Below, piece by piece: positions 54,111 to 64,000 of a stretch of 64,000 nt of DNA. This DNA is from Anisus vortex. Its lineage: Eukaryota; Mollusca; Gastropoda; Planorbidae. Location: positions 10,511,283-10,575,282 of the forward strand of contig OX421505.1 of the NCBI GenBank assembly GCA_949126835.1, in the 5' to 3' direction. How positions within the stretch are numbered: the stretch's first letter is position 1; each line of letters starts with the position of its first letter. The position numbers were made by a program, and so were the translations under genes. The notes beneath the pieces are model-generated. The model ran no database searches, was not told the origin of the DNA, and was given only the letters and a program-made list of their open reading frames with translations.

Positions 54111-55069
54111 TTCTAAATTTGAGTTTAATGCCTAATGTATTTATTATTACTACTTTACTCTTTGCCCTTCTGTCCTCTAGTGTTTCTAGGTTTAGTGATT
54201 TTTAGTGTTTTGTCTTCACGAATGAATGCATAAGTGTGAATGGTCTTGTCCATCAGCTTTTAATACCGTTATAGTTATGTCAATTATTAAATCAATACAT
54301 TAGGTTTAACTAACTACTTCACAAAATGTAACCTTTTGTAAGTTCATGTAAATATATATGTTGTAAAAAATATATTATTTTGAAATTAAAAAAAAAAAAA
54401 AACGTGAAGTCAGAAATTAGTTTAATATATTTTGCTTCATACATAAAGTTAATATTTAAACCAGTAAATTAGACAAGAATGTCATCACAACCACCAAAAT
54501 GGATCCCACAAACAGCATGGTTTGTCATGCCCCCTGTTAAGGAAAGAGAAGTATACAAATTTATTATACACGATAAACCTGCTAATAACTAGTTGTTTTA
54601 TTTAATTATTTGATGTTATATTTTGGCTCCTTTAAACAAGCCGTAAAACGATTTTTAAATTATACCTCAAGTTTACATACCACCCCGGCCTTTACGCATT
54701 CGTTGTAAAGATCTATACCATTTAACATTAAATACATATGAAGACCACACGGGAAATACAAGAAGAGTCAGACTTATGTAACTTAAAGTTAATCCAATTT
54801 TAACAAAGGACTATGTCTCTTTGTCTCACGGTACAGGATATTTTCTGTTCCAATTTTTCTATAGTTCTTGCTTTTTTTTTTTTCACTTGAAAAGTAGTTC
54901 AGTACCGGTACCAGTGTGACAATTCTTTTACTAATTAGTGAGGATATTGATTAGTCCGCGATAGGCCTATCAGTAGCGTAATCACTTTAATAATCTCTTT
55001 CAGAATAACATTGCCCTTTTTTAGGTGTGTCGCGGTGTATATATTACGTCACAAACCCTTGTATTACAA
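54111..55069. other. No gene seen
   Basis: AT-rich non-coding sequence with an A-run at about 54,388-54,402. Confidence 0.5.
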
Positions 55070-55140
55070 TGAAACTGGTGAACGCTGCTTCACCAGCCCT
55101 ATGATCACTTTGGTCCGAAGGGTACTTTACTTACAATGTG
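55070..55140 (+). mobile_element. SINE family 2 3' end only
   Basis: GAAACTGGTGAACGCTGCTT then CCTATGATCACTTTGGTCC and GAAGGGTACTTTACTT matches the end of the SINE at 39,323-39,605. Confidence 0.6.
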
Positions 55141-55189
55141 TTGGGCGTGTCATGTTTTCCCTTTTTTTAAAATAGCGACGCGGGTGGTT

Positions 55190-55400
55190 GGGCCAGCGTC
55201 GCCCTTTGTCCCATTGCCTTGACACCTTCAAGAGCCGGCTGAAGACTCACCTATTCCAGTAGGTAGCAGTATTCGCGTGTACATATAAACATTTTCGTCT
55301 GTTTTTCGTTGTCTGTACTCTGTAATTGTTGGTAGCGCACATAGCTGTCATCAACGGGATATGCGCTATACAAGCACTATTAGTTAGTAGTTACTAGTTG
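55190..55400 (+). mobile_element. LINE 3' end related to the one at 57,640-60,175
   Basis: It encodes D-T-F-K-S-R-L-K-T-H-L-F-Q-like residues (AGAGCCGGCTGAAGACTCAC) and a 3' UTR with ATGCGCTATACAAGCACTAT, the same ending as at about 60,010-60,170. Confidence 0.65.
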
Positions 55401-56587
55401 TTATGTCCGTCAAAATGACGGAGAAAGGAATGACTAAGCTTACTATTTATTTTAATTTTATTTTTGTTTTATAATCTTTATTCTATATTATTGTATATCT
55501 CTGCTATCCCTCCATTTAATATCACTGCTAAAAGTTTGTTGGTAAAAGTGTGATTACTGGTAAATAAAATTGTACTGGAACTAACGACGATCAAGACTTT
55601 AGAAATGGTAATTTTGTTTTGGTCATCCTTGAAGTGCTGATGATATTAAAGTAAAAATATCTTGTCAAACTATAAGACTACAATTTACTCGAAATCGTTC
55701 ATCGTATACCTATATAGGTTAGGCTTTTATCATATTTAGTTTATACCACCAAAAGTTGTTATTATTATTTTTTTAAGAGACATGCGCTAAGCAAATATTG
55801 ATACAGCCAGTCTTGACGCAAGAGCTCGCCTTAGATGGGACAGGAGGAAGAATTAACCCAGGAGATAACTGTTGCTATGGATTACCCAGATGGCTTCCCT
55901 TGTGTTCGTGTTTGACGCTTGAGATGACGATTAGGGCCTATGGACGGCGATTAAGCCACGCCCATCACTATTTTGATCTCGCCGAAGATCGGGGCACAAC
56001 CACCACCCCCACCACCACCCCTGACTGACCCCTGAAACAGCCATCTTTCTTAGTATAATTTGTGTACCCTGCTGGCCATACCATTTGTCACGACAATCGT
56101 TACATTATATTATGTTCAAGCTAAATTTTCCGGCGTCGCCTATATAGGCCTAAGCTACATATTACAATTGCAAGAACTACAATGAACATTTTTTACTGAA
56201 AACATTTAGGAAAGGAATTTAAAATAAATATTGTAATCTTTTTTTTTTAAACAAACAGTTTGGACTTTCCCTGGCAGAGAATCGAACATCCGTCTCCCGC
56301 ATGCGTCTAAGATTTAACTTACTGAAAACATTAAAAATTTTATGAAAGCTTGAAATCCTGAAATTCTTTAAAAAAAAACAACCATTATTAATTGAAAATA
56401 AAATAAAAAATAGTAGAAAAAGGAAAAAAAAATTATCAGCGGGGAATCCAACCCAGGTTGCATACATGCCAGTCGGATACGCTAACAACTTAACTAGGGT
56501 GGACACATACCGGAAGCAAAATCACAATAATGTCACCTGACTTTAAACTAACCAATGTGCATCGGAATCTACATAGGCCTACAGTCT

Positions 56588-56637
<50 letters not shown>

Positions 56638-57280
56638 CTAAATTGCCCGGTGTTGCCCGGGTGAAAAAAAAAGGACTATATAAACTACAGATAAACATTT
56701 CATAATAGGTTTATATCTATATATAAGACAGGGGTAGTAACTCAAAATATGACTGCTGTTGTTTTTCCTTCTTCCTTTCTCCTGAGTTTTTTTTTTACTC
56801 AATTGTTGATCCCACGCTCAAGGGTTGCAAGGGACGTCTACAACTGTTTATGTTACTGCCACTTGAGCTACTTACGCAAATTTGTGACAGTTTTTATGAC
56901 TTTGGGGTTCGCAGGAGTGCCCACCACAGCAATCGGTTCCTCCCGTTGTGCAAGCCTGATATAGTAGTTTACAGCTACATTTTAAAGAACAAAAAGTTTA
57001 TTAGAATGATTGAATATTGGTTTAGTGAGAAACATGTTTTAAAAATAATGTTAATTTTTTTTTTCTTTATTAAAAATACATCGAAAATTTTAATATATTA
57101 CAACTGACGAGATTTTGCGTTCTCTTAATACACAAGCAAACACAGATATAAAAAAAAGGTATTCAATATCTCTTTCACATTATTTCTAACACTTTGTATT
57201 GTATAAAGAAGAATTTCAAATGTTTTCCTATGGTGGCAAAGCGCGTCTTTGCAAGTTGCTATGCTTTTTTTTTAAATTAG
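55401..57280. other. No gene; (TA)n microsatellite
   Basis: It includes a perfect (TA)n run at about 56,592-56,634 and a CCACCACC stretch at about 55,998-56,021. Short frames at 55,798-57,107 have no domain. Confidence 0.5.
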
Positions 57281-57475
57281 TACTGTAACCTTTTATTAAC
57301 ACTGTAAACTTTTATTAGCACTGTAACTTTTTATTAGCACTGTAACCTTTTATTAGCACTGTAACCTTTTATTAGCACTGTAACCTTTTATTGGCACTGT
57401 AACCTTTTATTGGCACTGTAACCTTTTATTAGCACTGTAACCTATTATTAGCACGTTAACCTGTTATTAGCTGTT
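57281..57475. repeat. 19-bp minisatellite, about 10 copies
   Basis: The unit is close to ACTGTAACCTTTTATTAGC, diverging toward the right end (CACGTTAACCTGTTATTAG). Confidence 0.85.
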
Positions 57476-57639
57476 AATTGGTGTTAAATTCATACATAAT
57501 TAAAGCAGCTTTTTTACAAAGTATATAATCTGTTTATTATAACTGAAACACCTATGTACATTTAAATATTAAAATGTATACCGCCGTACTGATGATATAT
57601 TATTATCAATAACCCTTCTCATGGTTACACGAGGCATGA
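57476..57639. other. AT-rich spacer
   Basis: Nothing recognised. Confidence 0.4.
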
Positions 57640-57655
57640 ACCGGCAATTAAGGAT

Positions 57656-58324
57656 ATGACTTCCTGTGGATATGTCTTCTTCCACCGTCCTCCGACGTCC
57701 CGTCAGAGAGGTGGCGGGTTGGCCGTGATCCATCGAGCCTCAATCCTTGTGAAAATGTTTAAAGAAATGACATTCAGTTCTTTTGAATGTATTCATTTTG
57801 TAATAGCTCAAAACAAACTTTCGTTAAGAACTGTCGCTCTCTGCAGACCCCCGCCTTCTGCTGCTATTAATCTCAAAGAATGCATGTTTCTCGACGATTT
57901 CAGAAAACTGATAACCACTTCTGACAATAAGAATCGTCTGATCGTTGGTGATTTGATTATCCACTTAGATGATCCATATAATGGACAGACTTGTTTTATT
58001 ATGCTGCTCTTTGACTCTGCAGATTTAGTTCAACATGTTGTTAAACCAACACATAGGAATGGTCATATCATAGACTGGATAGCTACCAGATCAGACAAAG
58101 TGACAATTGTTCAATCTGTGAGTGTGGATGACCTTCTACCGTCGGATCAATTTCCGATGTGGTTTACCATAAATATGGTTAGACCCAGTGCACAAAAGAA
58201 AATTTTTCAGGCGAGGAATTTGAAGACTATGGATATGGATTCCTTTCGCGATAGTCTTTCCAAGTCCGATTTGGTAAGGTCACCACCTGATAATGTCGAG
58301 CAACTAGTCCTTCTGTACTACTAG
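57656..58324 (+). pseudogene. LINE endonuclease-domain remnant
   Basis: The 222-residue frame has R-G-G-G-L-A-V-I-H-R, then L-I-V-G-D-L-I-I-H-L-D-D-P (normally G-D-F-N-I-H), then D-L-V-Q-H-V-V-K-P-T-H-R-N-G-H and D-D-L-L-P-S-D-Q-F. This is the APE-type endonuclease of non-LTR elements without its N-terminal catalytic part. The G-D-F-N to G-D-L-I change suggests loss of activity. Confidence 0.75.
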
Positions 58325-58429
58325 ACACTCTCTTCTCTGCTGGATAAGTTCGCCCCAATGACAAAAAAAGTTTGTTACTGACAGACCTGATACCTCCTGG
58401 TTTACTTCGGAAAGCTAAGTTGGCTTGAC

Positions 58430-58958
58430 GTGAAGCTGAAAAGCGCCGGAGAAGAAGTGGCCTTGAAGCGAACAAACAGGCGTATAGAAGAGCAAGGTTT
58501 GCACAGGAAATTAGGCACGCTAAATCCCAGCATGTTCAGTCTGTGCTTGAGGCAGCCGGTACAGACTCTCGCAGGATGTTCTCCAAGGTAAATGATCTCC
58601 TTGGAAAAAAATCGACACCATCAGTTTTGCCTGACATGACCAGTGAGAGGGCGGCGCAAACTCTGAGCGGCTTTTTTAATGACAAGGTTGAAACACTCAG
58701 AAAGGCCTTCGGAGAACGCAATGATTTTCCTGCAGATAGAAATCTATTCGTGGGCAATCCTTTGGCAGAACGGACTCCAGTTGACGAGATACAGTTAAGA
58801 CGCTTCATCACTGCCTCAAAGCCTACAATTTGCATTGATAATCCCATGCCAACAAAGATTATGTTGGATTGCCTGGACGTATTACTACTTTTACTGTTAA
58901 ATATTGTAAACAGTAGCCTCCTGTCTGCCACGGTCCCACGCCACTTCAAGGCTGCGTG
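58430..58958 (+). pseudogene. LINE region between endonuclease and RT
   Basis: R-R-A-R-F-A-Q-E-I-R, then S-R-R-M-F-S-K-V-N-D-L-L-G, L-S-G-F-F-N-D-K-V-E-T-L-R and S-L-L-S-A-T-V-P-R-H-F-K-A-A match the usual linker leading into the RT domain. Confidence 0.7.
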
Positions 58959-58979
58959 ATTAAGCCTTTTTTTTTAAAG

Positions 58980-59640
58980 AAAAATGGCCTGGACCCAAAC
59001 GATTGTAAGAATTTTCGCCCTGTGTCCAACCTTCCTTACATATCAAAACTTCTGGAGAAAGTTGTGTCAAATCAGCTTGGCCGGCATCTAAACAATAATA
59101 ATCTACTAATATCTAGATAGGTTTCAGTCAGCGTATCGAATTGGGCACAGCTGTGAGACAGCACTACTTCGTTTCATGAATGATGTACTTTGTAGTGCGG
59201 ACTGTGGTGATCTGACACTCATAGTCCTACTAGATCGCAGCGCTGCTTTTGATGTCATTGACCATGGAATACTCCTGTCAAGACTTCAGTATGAAGTTGG
59301 CATCACTGAGACTGCTCTTCGCTGGTTCAGTTCCTACCTGGCCGACACGACTCAGCGAGTTATAGTCAATCTGGCCTCTTCACAGGAAACTCCCCTTATC
59401 TATGGGTAACGCAGGGTTCAGTTTTAGGGCCCGTCCTATTCTTTGTGTACACAAGTCAGTTTGGGAAAATTATTGAGAGCCATTGTGTATCTCGTAAATT
59501 TGTTGCAGATGACACGGTGCTTTACAGAAGTTTTCGTCCTGATTCGTCTGCCTGCGCTGCTGCTGTTGGTGATGTGGAGGCGTGCTGTCAAACAGTTAAG
59601 GCATAGATGGCTGCAAACCGACTTAAATTAAATGATGACA
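58980..59640 (+). pseudogene. LINE reverse transcriptase remnant
   Basis: N-F-R-P-V-S-N-L-P-Y-I-S-K-L-L-E-K begins the RT. L-L-D-R-S-A-A-F-D-V-I-D-H-G-I-L-L follows in the 59,176-59,409 frame, then Q-G-S-V-L-G-P-V-L-F and F-V-A-D-D-T-V-L-Y in another frame. Catalytic aspartates survive but the frame is broken at least twice. Confidence 0.75.
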
Positions 59641-59748
59641 AGACAAAGGCAATTATCTGTGGTTCTGGTGCCAGTCTTCGGTAAATCGCTATTACTACGA
59701 TCAAAGTTGGGGCTTCCAAGATAACGTTGTCCAATACGGTTAGAAACC

Positions 59749-60048
59749 TTGTCCTTTTTATTGATAATAAAATATCAATGGTTCCACATATCAGTGATGT
59801 GGTTAAGGCTTGTTGGTCTCATCTACGCGCCCTGGGTCAGCTGCGACCTTAACTCAACAGAAGGACGGCCAATACCATGGCAGTCTCTTTTATCCAGTCA
59901 AGGTTGGATTACTGCAATAGTTGCCTGTGGGGTTTTCCCATTCTCCTACGCTGGCCCGTCCGCATGGAATCCTGTCCCACTCCAGCTTCGCCGGAGCCCT
60001 AACTTCGACACCACCAGGAGCCGGCTGAAAACTCACATCTTCCAGTAG
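59749..60048 (+). pseudogene. LINE C-terminal remnant
   Basis: It ends A-G-P-S-A-W-N-P-V-P-L-Q-L-R-R-S-P-N, then R-S-R-L-K-T-H-I-F-Q and a stop. The stretch between S-Q-G-W-I-T-A and this end is much shorter than usual, so an internal deletion is likely. Confidence 0.7.
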
Positions 60049-60175
60049 CGTACATATATACATTTTCTTCTGTTCTTCGTGTTTGTACTCTGTAATAACT
60101 CTGTAACTGTTGTCAGCGCATAGAACTGTCCTCAACGTGATATACGCTATATAAGCGTTATTATTATTATTATCA

Positions 60176-61949
60176 AATAACAAGAAATATTAAAGCATGC
60201 GGTCCATCTTATTCTATTATTTGCTGTTACATATTACGTAAAAAAAAAAGCAGACGCAAAAAAACATTACTACAATCAAACAATCTCGTGAAATAATTTC
60301 ACCTGACGTGCCTGTTTTTTTTTTTGGCGTCAAATTGATCGGGTTTGTCACAGCTGTGATATTCTGACACAAGAAAAACCTATGACCTCGTTTTAGTCAA
60401 CAATAAATAAATAATATCAAGAGTAACATAAGTGTTAGTTTATTGAGAACAAATGTTAGTTTAACGTTATGATTCAGTTTCAACATTGTTTGTGTAAAAC
60501 AAAATCTGTGGAATACACTGGGTGTGATCTTCACGCTGTGCTATACATATTTCATTATGAATAACCTAATTATTGCTTTATGTTTGCTTGTATACGGACA
60601 TAAATCTAATACTATGAAGCTGCGTTTTGCAGTGCTGTGTATGCCGCCCTACGCCGCTAACTTTGAAAAAGCGTACCGCTGAATTTACTATTTATTCCCG
60701 AGGTAAAGTCATGAACACTAATTTTAATCTTGTATTCGCACTATAGACTTTAATTCCTTATTCTTACCCTCGTTTCTGTACTTGTTTCAAACTACCCATC
60801 ATTACAGGGTTGGTTATGCCTAAGGAAAACAAACAATCCTAAATATTAAAGCAGTCATTTTCTTAAGGAGGACATTATTGTTATTGAAGGTAAGCCTAAA
60901 ACGAAATTGACATTATTTATACCATCTGAGCACTTTGATCTTAGGCCTATATTAGTATACAGTATAGAATAGGACTTTGTGATCCTTAACCAAATTGCTA
61001 CTTAAAAAAAAAAAGTTCTAAGCCTATATATTATAAATTCTGATTTTCGTAGTTTAGGTTGTTCGTTTAAAAAAGTCTTTACACTTAAAAATTTAGTTTA
61101 CCCTTATTGAGAGTCTAAGTTTACCTTTCATTTATTAGCTTTCCAAAAGAAATACATCAAAATGCAATCTAAACATTGTTACCTTGGTAGCAGTCTCCAG
61201 GTGGTAACAGGTAAAAACCAAGCAAGGCAGTAACAATTACAACTTTCCACATTTTCAGTTGGGGCTCAAGCTGTTATGTAGTTTCAAATTGTCGACGTTT
61301 CCGCTATATCAAAATATGCACATTTCTAAGATAACATTCTATATTTATATGTATACAATAAAATTAGTCAATTAATTTAGAGTAACGAATTTGAAGAGGT
61401 TTGTGGTTTATCTTCCAGAATTTCAGAGTCCTTGGTTCTAGCCACAGAAAAGGTATATTTATTATGTTGTTCTAGCCATGAAATAAATTCCATTTTTCTA
61501 AATATCTAAATACTAATTAACTAAAAATATTCAGCCATATTAAATAAAGGTAATGCGATACTGCAAATAAACTATTCCCTGATAAAAACATTTTGAAAAA
61601 AATAAAAAAGTCTTTGTTGAATAGAAAACTACAGCTGAGTAGGGCTATAGGTCCTACAATTACTGAAATAAAATTAACAAAAACAATATTTAATTTGGTC
61701 TAAAGTCTTAAGCTTAAAGACCAACTGAAGAGAAATGGAGGCAAAACATACAAACTATTTAAATATGCCCATTCAGTATCATAATGCTAATAAAATCATT
61801 TATAATATATAAATATATTTATAACATATATATTTATATAATTAATGTCAAGTAATAAGTTCAATATATTAGCACCTAATTATGTGTGTGTGTATGTTTT
61901 CCTAGGAGAGAGGGGGAGGAAGAATCCTAATTCTCGAAGCCATTCGAGG
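60176..61949. other. No gene seen
   Basis: AT-rich. It has a short scrap of the foldback family (ATGCGGTCCATCTTATT, about 60,197-60,213), and T/A runs near 60,240 and 60,318. Confidence 0.5.
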
Positions 61950-62395
61950 TTAAGGTTTCCAGACACATGGGTGTCAAATGGAGGACATCCAGAGACAAAA
62001 ACGAGGACATTGTGTTTCAATTGAAAGCTAGCTTCTTAATAAACTCGTAATCAGCAAAATTTTATTACACGAGCTGCTATTAGGTGCGTAGGCCTATTGG
62101 TAAACTGAACAAGAAACCGTTTAAAAAAAAATACTTTAAAAAAAATATAAACTCGCAGTAGGCTAAAAGGAAGCTTGCTTTTAGACAACTTTGAAAAATA
62201 AACTTTACAGTCCATACAGGAGTCTTTAAGAAAACGGATCATTCTTTTCTTGAACAAATGATAACTTTTTTATCCAATCAATTATATTTTTAAGAGATTA
62301 ATAATATGTTTAATACTGAACGCCTACAAAACATAAAATATTACAAAAGCCGGACATTTAAAATGTTTTTTGCTTCGCCTGCCGGACGGAGGTCA
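61950..62395 (-). mobile_element. Decayed relative of the hAT at 34,353
   Basis: On the minus strand the start CCTCCGTCCGGCAGGCGAAG and TTTAAATGTCCGGCTTTTG, and the end GTCCTCGTTTTTGTCTCTGG then TGTCTGGAAACC, match both ends of the 34,353-35,169 element. The interior frame (62,051-62,257) is low complexity and not clearly transposase. Confidence 0.6.
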
Positions 62396-63595
62396 ATAGT
62401 CTAAAAAAAAGGTGTTTAATTTCCGGCAACAACGGGACTTGACGTCACTAATAGGAAACTCGTATAAAAAAGGTTCATATTGCTACGTGTTTTAAACTCT
62501 TAAACCGGTTCTTATTTTTATATAATGAAATGAGTGATTCCTTGTTCTCCTACGACACGTCAATTGTAATGGGACTTATGGGATTGCTTACATTGGCAAT
62601 TACAAATCTCCTCACTTCGGAATCGTTAAAATTAGGCTGCTTTGTTTTAAAAGGAAGCCTTATTTTAAATCTCAAAATTTAAACTACAAATATTAATGCT
62701 CTTCGCCATCAAAATAAATATTTACTCAATTTGTAGAAAAAAAACAACCTCTTCAATTGGCCTTTAACTTTAATTAAAACAAAAAAAAATTTAGAAAATA
62801 GCTTATCAGGCATATTAGAGACTATCAACTGTAAAAGCTTTTAAAAAACAATAACATTACAAGTTAGTCTACTAGAAATACAAGATTTGTTGTCTAAAAA
62901 AGGCAAACCATTAAAATGATAACGTTTGAATAAGTAGCCTATACCTACTACCAACTAGGCTACTTAGTAAATAAACTAGTTCATATTGGTGTTTACGTTC
63001 AAGTTAATTTACACTCAATTAAAAAGTTTTTATAATATTGAAGAATTAAAACAAATCTCAAAATATTTTTTTTTACTCTGCGTAATAAAAAAATCGTTCG
63101 TAGGCTACTTTAGTTTGGGCATAGCTAATCCATACTTACATGTGTGTACAAATCGCAGAGTAAAGTTGGCTCCAATAAACTTCCCCTTTTATAGCAAGAT
63201 CAGTATCAATAAAGCAACAGTTTTTCATTATCTTGCTCACTTAGACCCAAAAACATTGCTCCGCCCACTTACTAGCTCCCCCTCAAATGTCCAACACTCC
63301 AATCGTGTAATTACTATAAGCTCTGTGTCATTGGGATCATCCCGTCTACAATTATTTTTGGTGGGGAGAGTGGTGCTAAGTGCTCCCCCCCCCCCCCCCA
63401 AAACCCCAAACCCGCACCACAAAATTTTTTTTTTTTTTTTTTTTTTTGCTTAAATTTTTGTATACATCGATAATAAATTAGTTATGGTTTGCCGCAAGCT
63501 TTTTTTTTTCTTTTTCAATTATTTTAGTTTAGAGGATTAGATCTAACGCTTGAATTAAAGCTTTTACTTTAGTAGTACAATAACCTTTATTTTTT
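62396..63595. other. No gene; C-run and T-run
   Basis: A 155-residue plus frame (62,986-63,453) runs into a C-tract and a T-tract (63,385-63,446) and has no domain. I do not accept it as a gene. Confidence 0.5.
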
Positions 63596-63785
63596 TATCT
63601 TATCTTATACATTACAGACACTCCTTCTATAAAGAAGATTATTGCGTCCTACGCTCATCCGTGGTCCGAGTCTAGTCTTGCATTCTTATTAATGTTTTAA
63701 ATGTTGTTAAGTTACTGGTTTTCCTGGTTTGTTCAGGCAACCCATTCCATGCCCGAATGCCACTCGGGAAGAAAGAGTACATTTA
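63596..63785 (-). mobile_element. 5'-truncated LINE 3' end
   Basis: The same family as 9,666-9,955. The minus strand encodes the G-I-R-A-W-N-G-L-P-type end plus the GACGCAATAATCTTCTTTAT 3' UTR and terminal AAGATAAGATAA. Confidence 0.75.
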
Positions 63786-63832
63786 AATATGCTTAAAAAA
63801 TATGTTTAAATATATTCCGTATTTTAGTGGAT

Positions 63833-64000
63833 TGTGGGGCGCGATAGTCGAGCATTAGCGCGTTTCGAAGGTTCTCGTATCGAATCCTGGTGACGGCTAG
63901 GATTTGTTTCCGGGACTGGAGTGAGTCTCTGAGTCTACCCAGCTCTGGTGGGTACCTGACATTTTTCTGGATGGAGTTGGGCATTGTGCTGGCCACACAT
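63833..64000 (+). mobile_element. tRNA-derived SINE, family 2, cut by window end
   Basis: GGGGCGCGATAGTCGAGCAT, B-box-like GTATCGAATCC, then the body GACGGCTAGGATTTGTTTCC and GAGTCTACCCAGCTCTGGTG. It continues past the window. Confidence 0.65.

Larger units (their letters stand above)
57640..60175 (+). mobile_element. Decayed LINE (CR1/L2/jockey-like), 5'-truncated
   Basis: An endonuclease remnant is followed by an inter-domain segment, a broken reverse transcriptase, a C-terminal remnant and the 3' tail CGCTATATAAGCG plus (TTA)n at about 60,158-60,174. Frameshifts and stops occur throughout (for example TAG near 59,118 and the frame break near 59,410). An internal deletion joins the post-RT region to the final A-G-P-S-A-W-N-P-V-P-L segment. 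It is inactive. Confidence 0.8.

Noticed and set aside
62986..63453. 155-residue plus-strand frame
   Set aside because: It runs into poly-C and poly-T tracts and has no domain or exon signals.

Overview
The window is eukaryotic, AT-rich, intron-bearing DNA from an invertebrate animal. I favour a mollusc, probably a gastropod, from the repeat content: LINE-tailed tRNA SINEs, several hAT families, GATA/TATC microsatellites and the very frequent palindrome TAGGCCTA. I cannot prove this without a database. There are no bacterial-style operons. Most of the sequence is transposable elements, their relics and tandem repeats.

Layout. (1) 1-18,239 is a direct tandem duplication with a period of about 10.85 kb. 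Its copies are nearly identical: two C-tract length changes and two or three substitutions were seen over 7.4 kb. The inferred junction is at 7,382/7,383 in a GATA tract. Each copy carries a short palindromic MITE, a LINE 3' tail, a 209-bp hAT MITE and a 2.3-kb hAT relic. (2) 18.2-26.5 kb holds microsatellites, SINEs and LINE tails but no gene. (3) 26.7-37.8 kb, minus strand, holds the only credible host gene: ten exons whose splice phases all agree. Its upstream exons encode three SUMO-interacting-type motifs, two of them on a tandemly duplicated two-exon module. Its downstream exons carry a C-x-x-C, an S-H-R and a T-P-x-G-F-W...S-Q, in the order expected of the CtIP/Sae2 C-terminal domain. 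A novel three-fold 21-residue charged repeat ends the protein. Its introns hold a 41-bp minisatellite with about 27 YY1-like sites and a hAT element nested in an inverted-repeat element. (4) 38-45.8 kb is SINEs, foldback elements, a LINE C-terminal fragment, a 17-bp minisatellite and a TAGGCCTA-dense tract. (5) 45,977-54,036 is a complete, young LTR retrotransposon: 533-bp LTRs with one difference, 5-bp target duplication GTTAT, tRNA-Leu-type primer site and two long ORFs. Its domain order is gag, protease, integrase, reverse transcriptase, RNase H. Integrase before RT in a Ty3/gypsy-type element is the Gmr1-like arrangement. It also carries a second gag-capsid-like segment between protease and integrase. 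It sits inside an older LINE 3' fragment. (6) 54-64 kb holds a decayed LINE with endonuclease and RT remnants, a 19-bp minisatellite, a decayed hAT copy, and another LINE tail and SINE at the right edge.

The most unusual items are the integrase-first LTR element with a duplicated capsid-like segment and a CRE/YY1-motif leader, and the CtIP/Sae2-like gene that has amplified SIM exons. The repeats interlock: the tRNA-SINE shares its 3' tail with the LINE seen here in seven or more truncated copies, which suggests the SINE uses that LINE's machinery. All homology statements come from motif recognition; no search was run.
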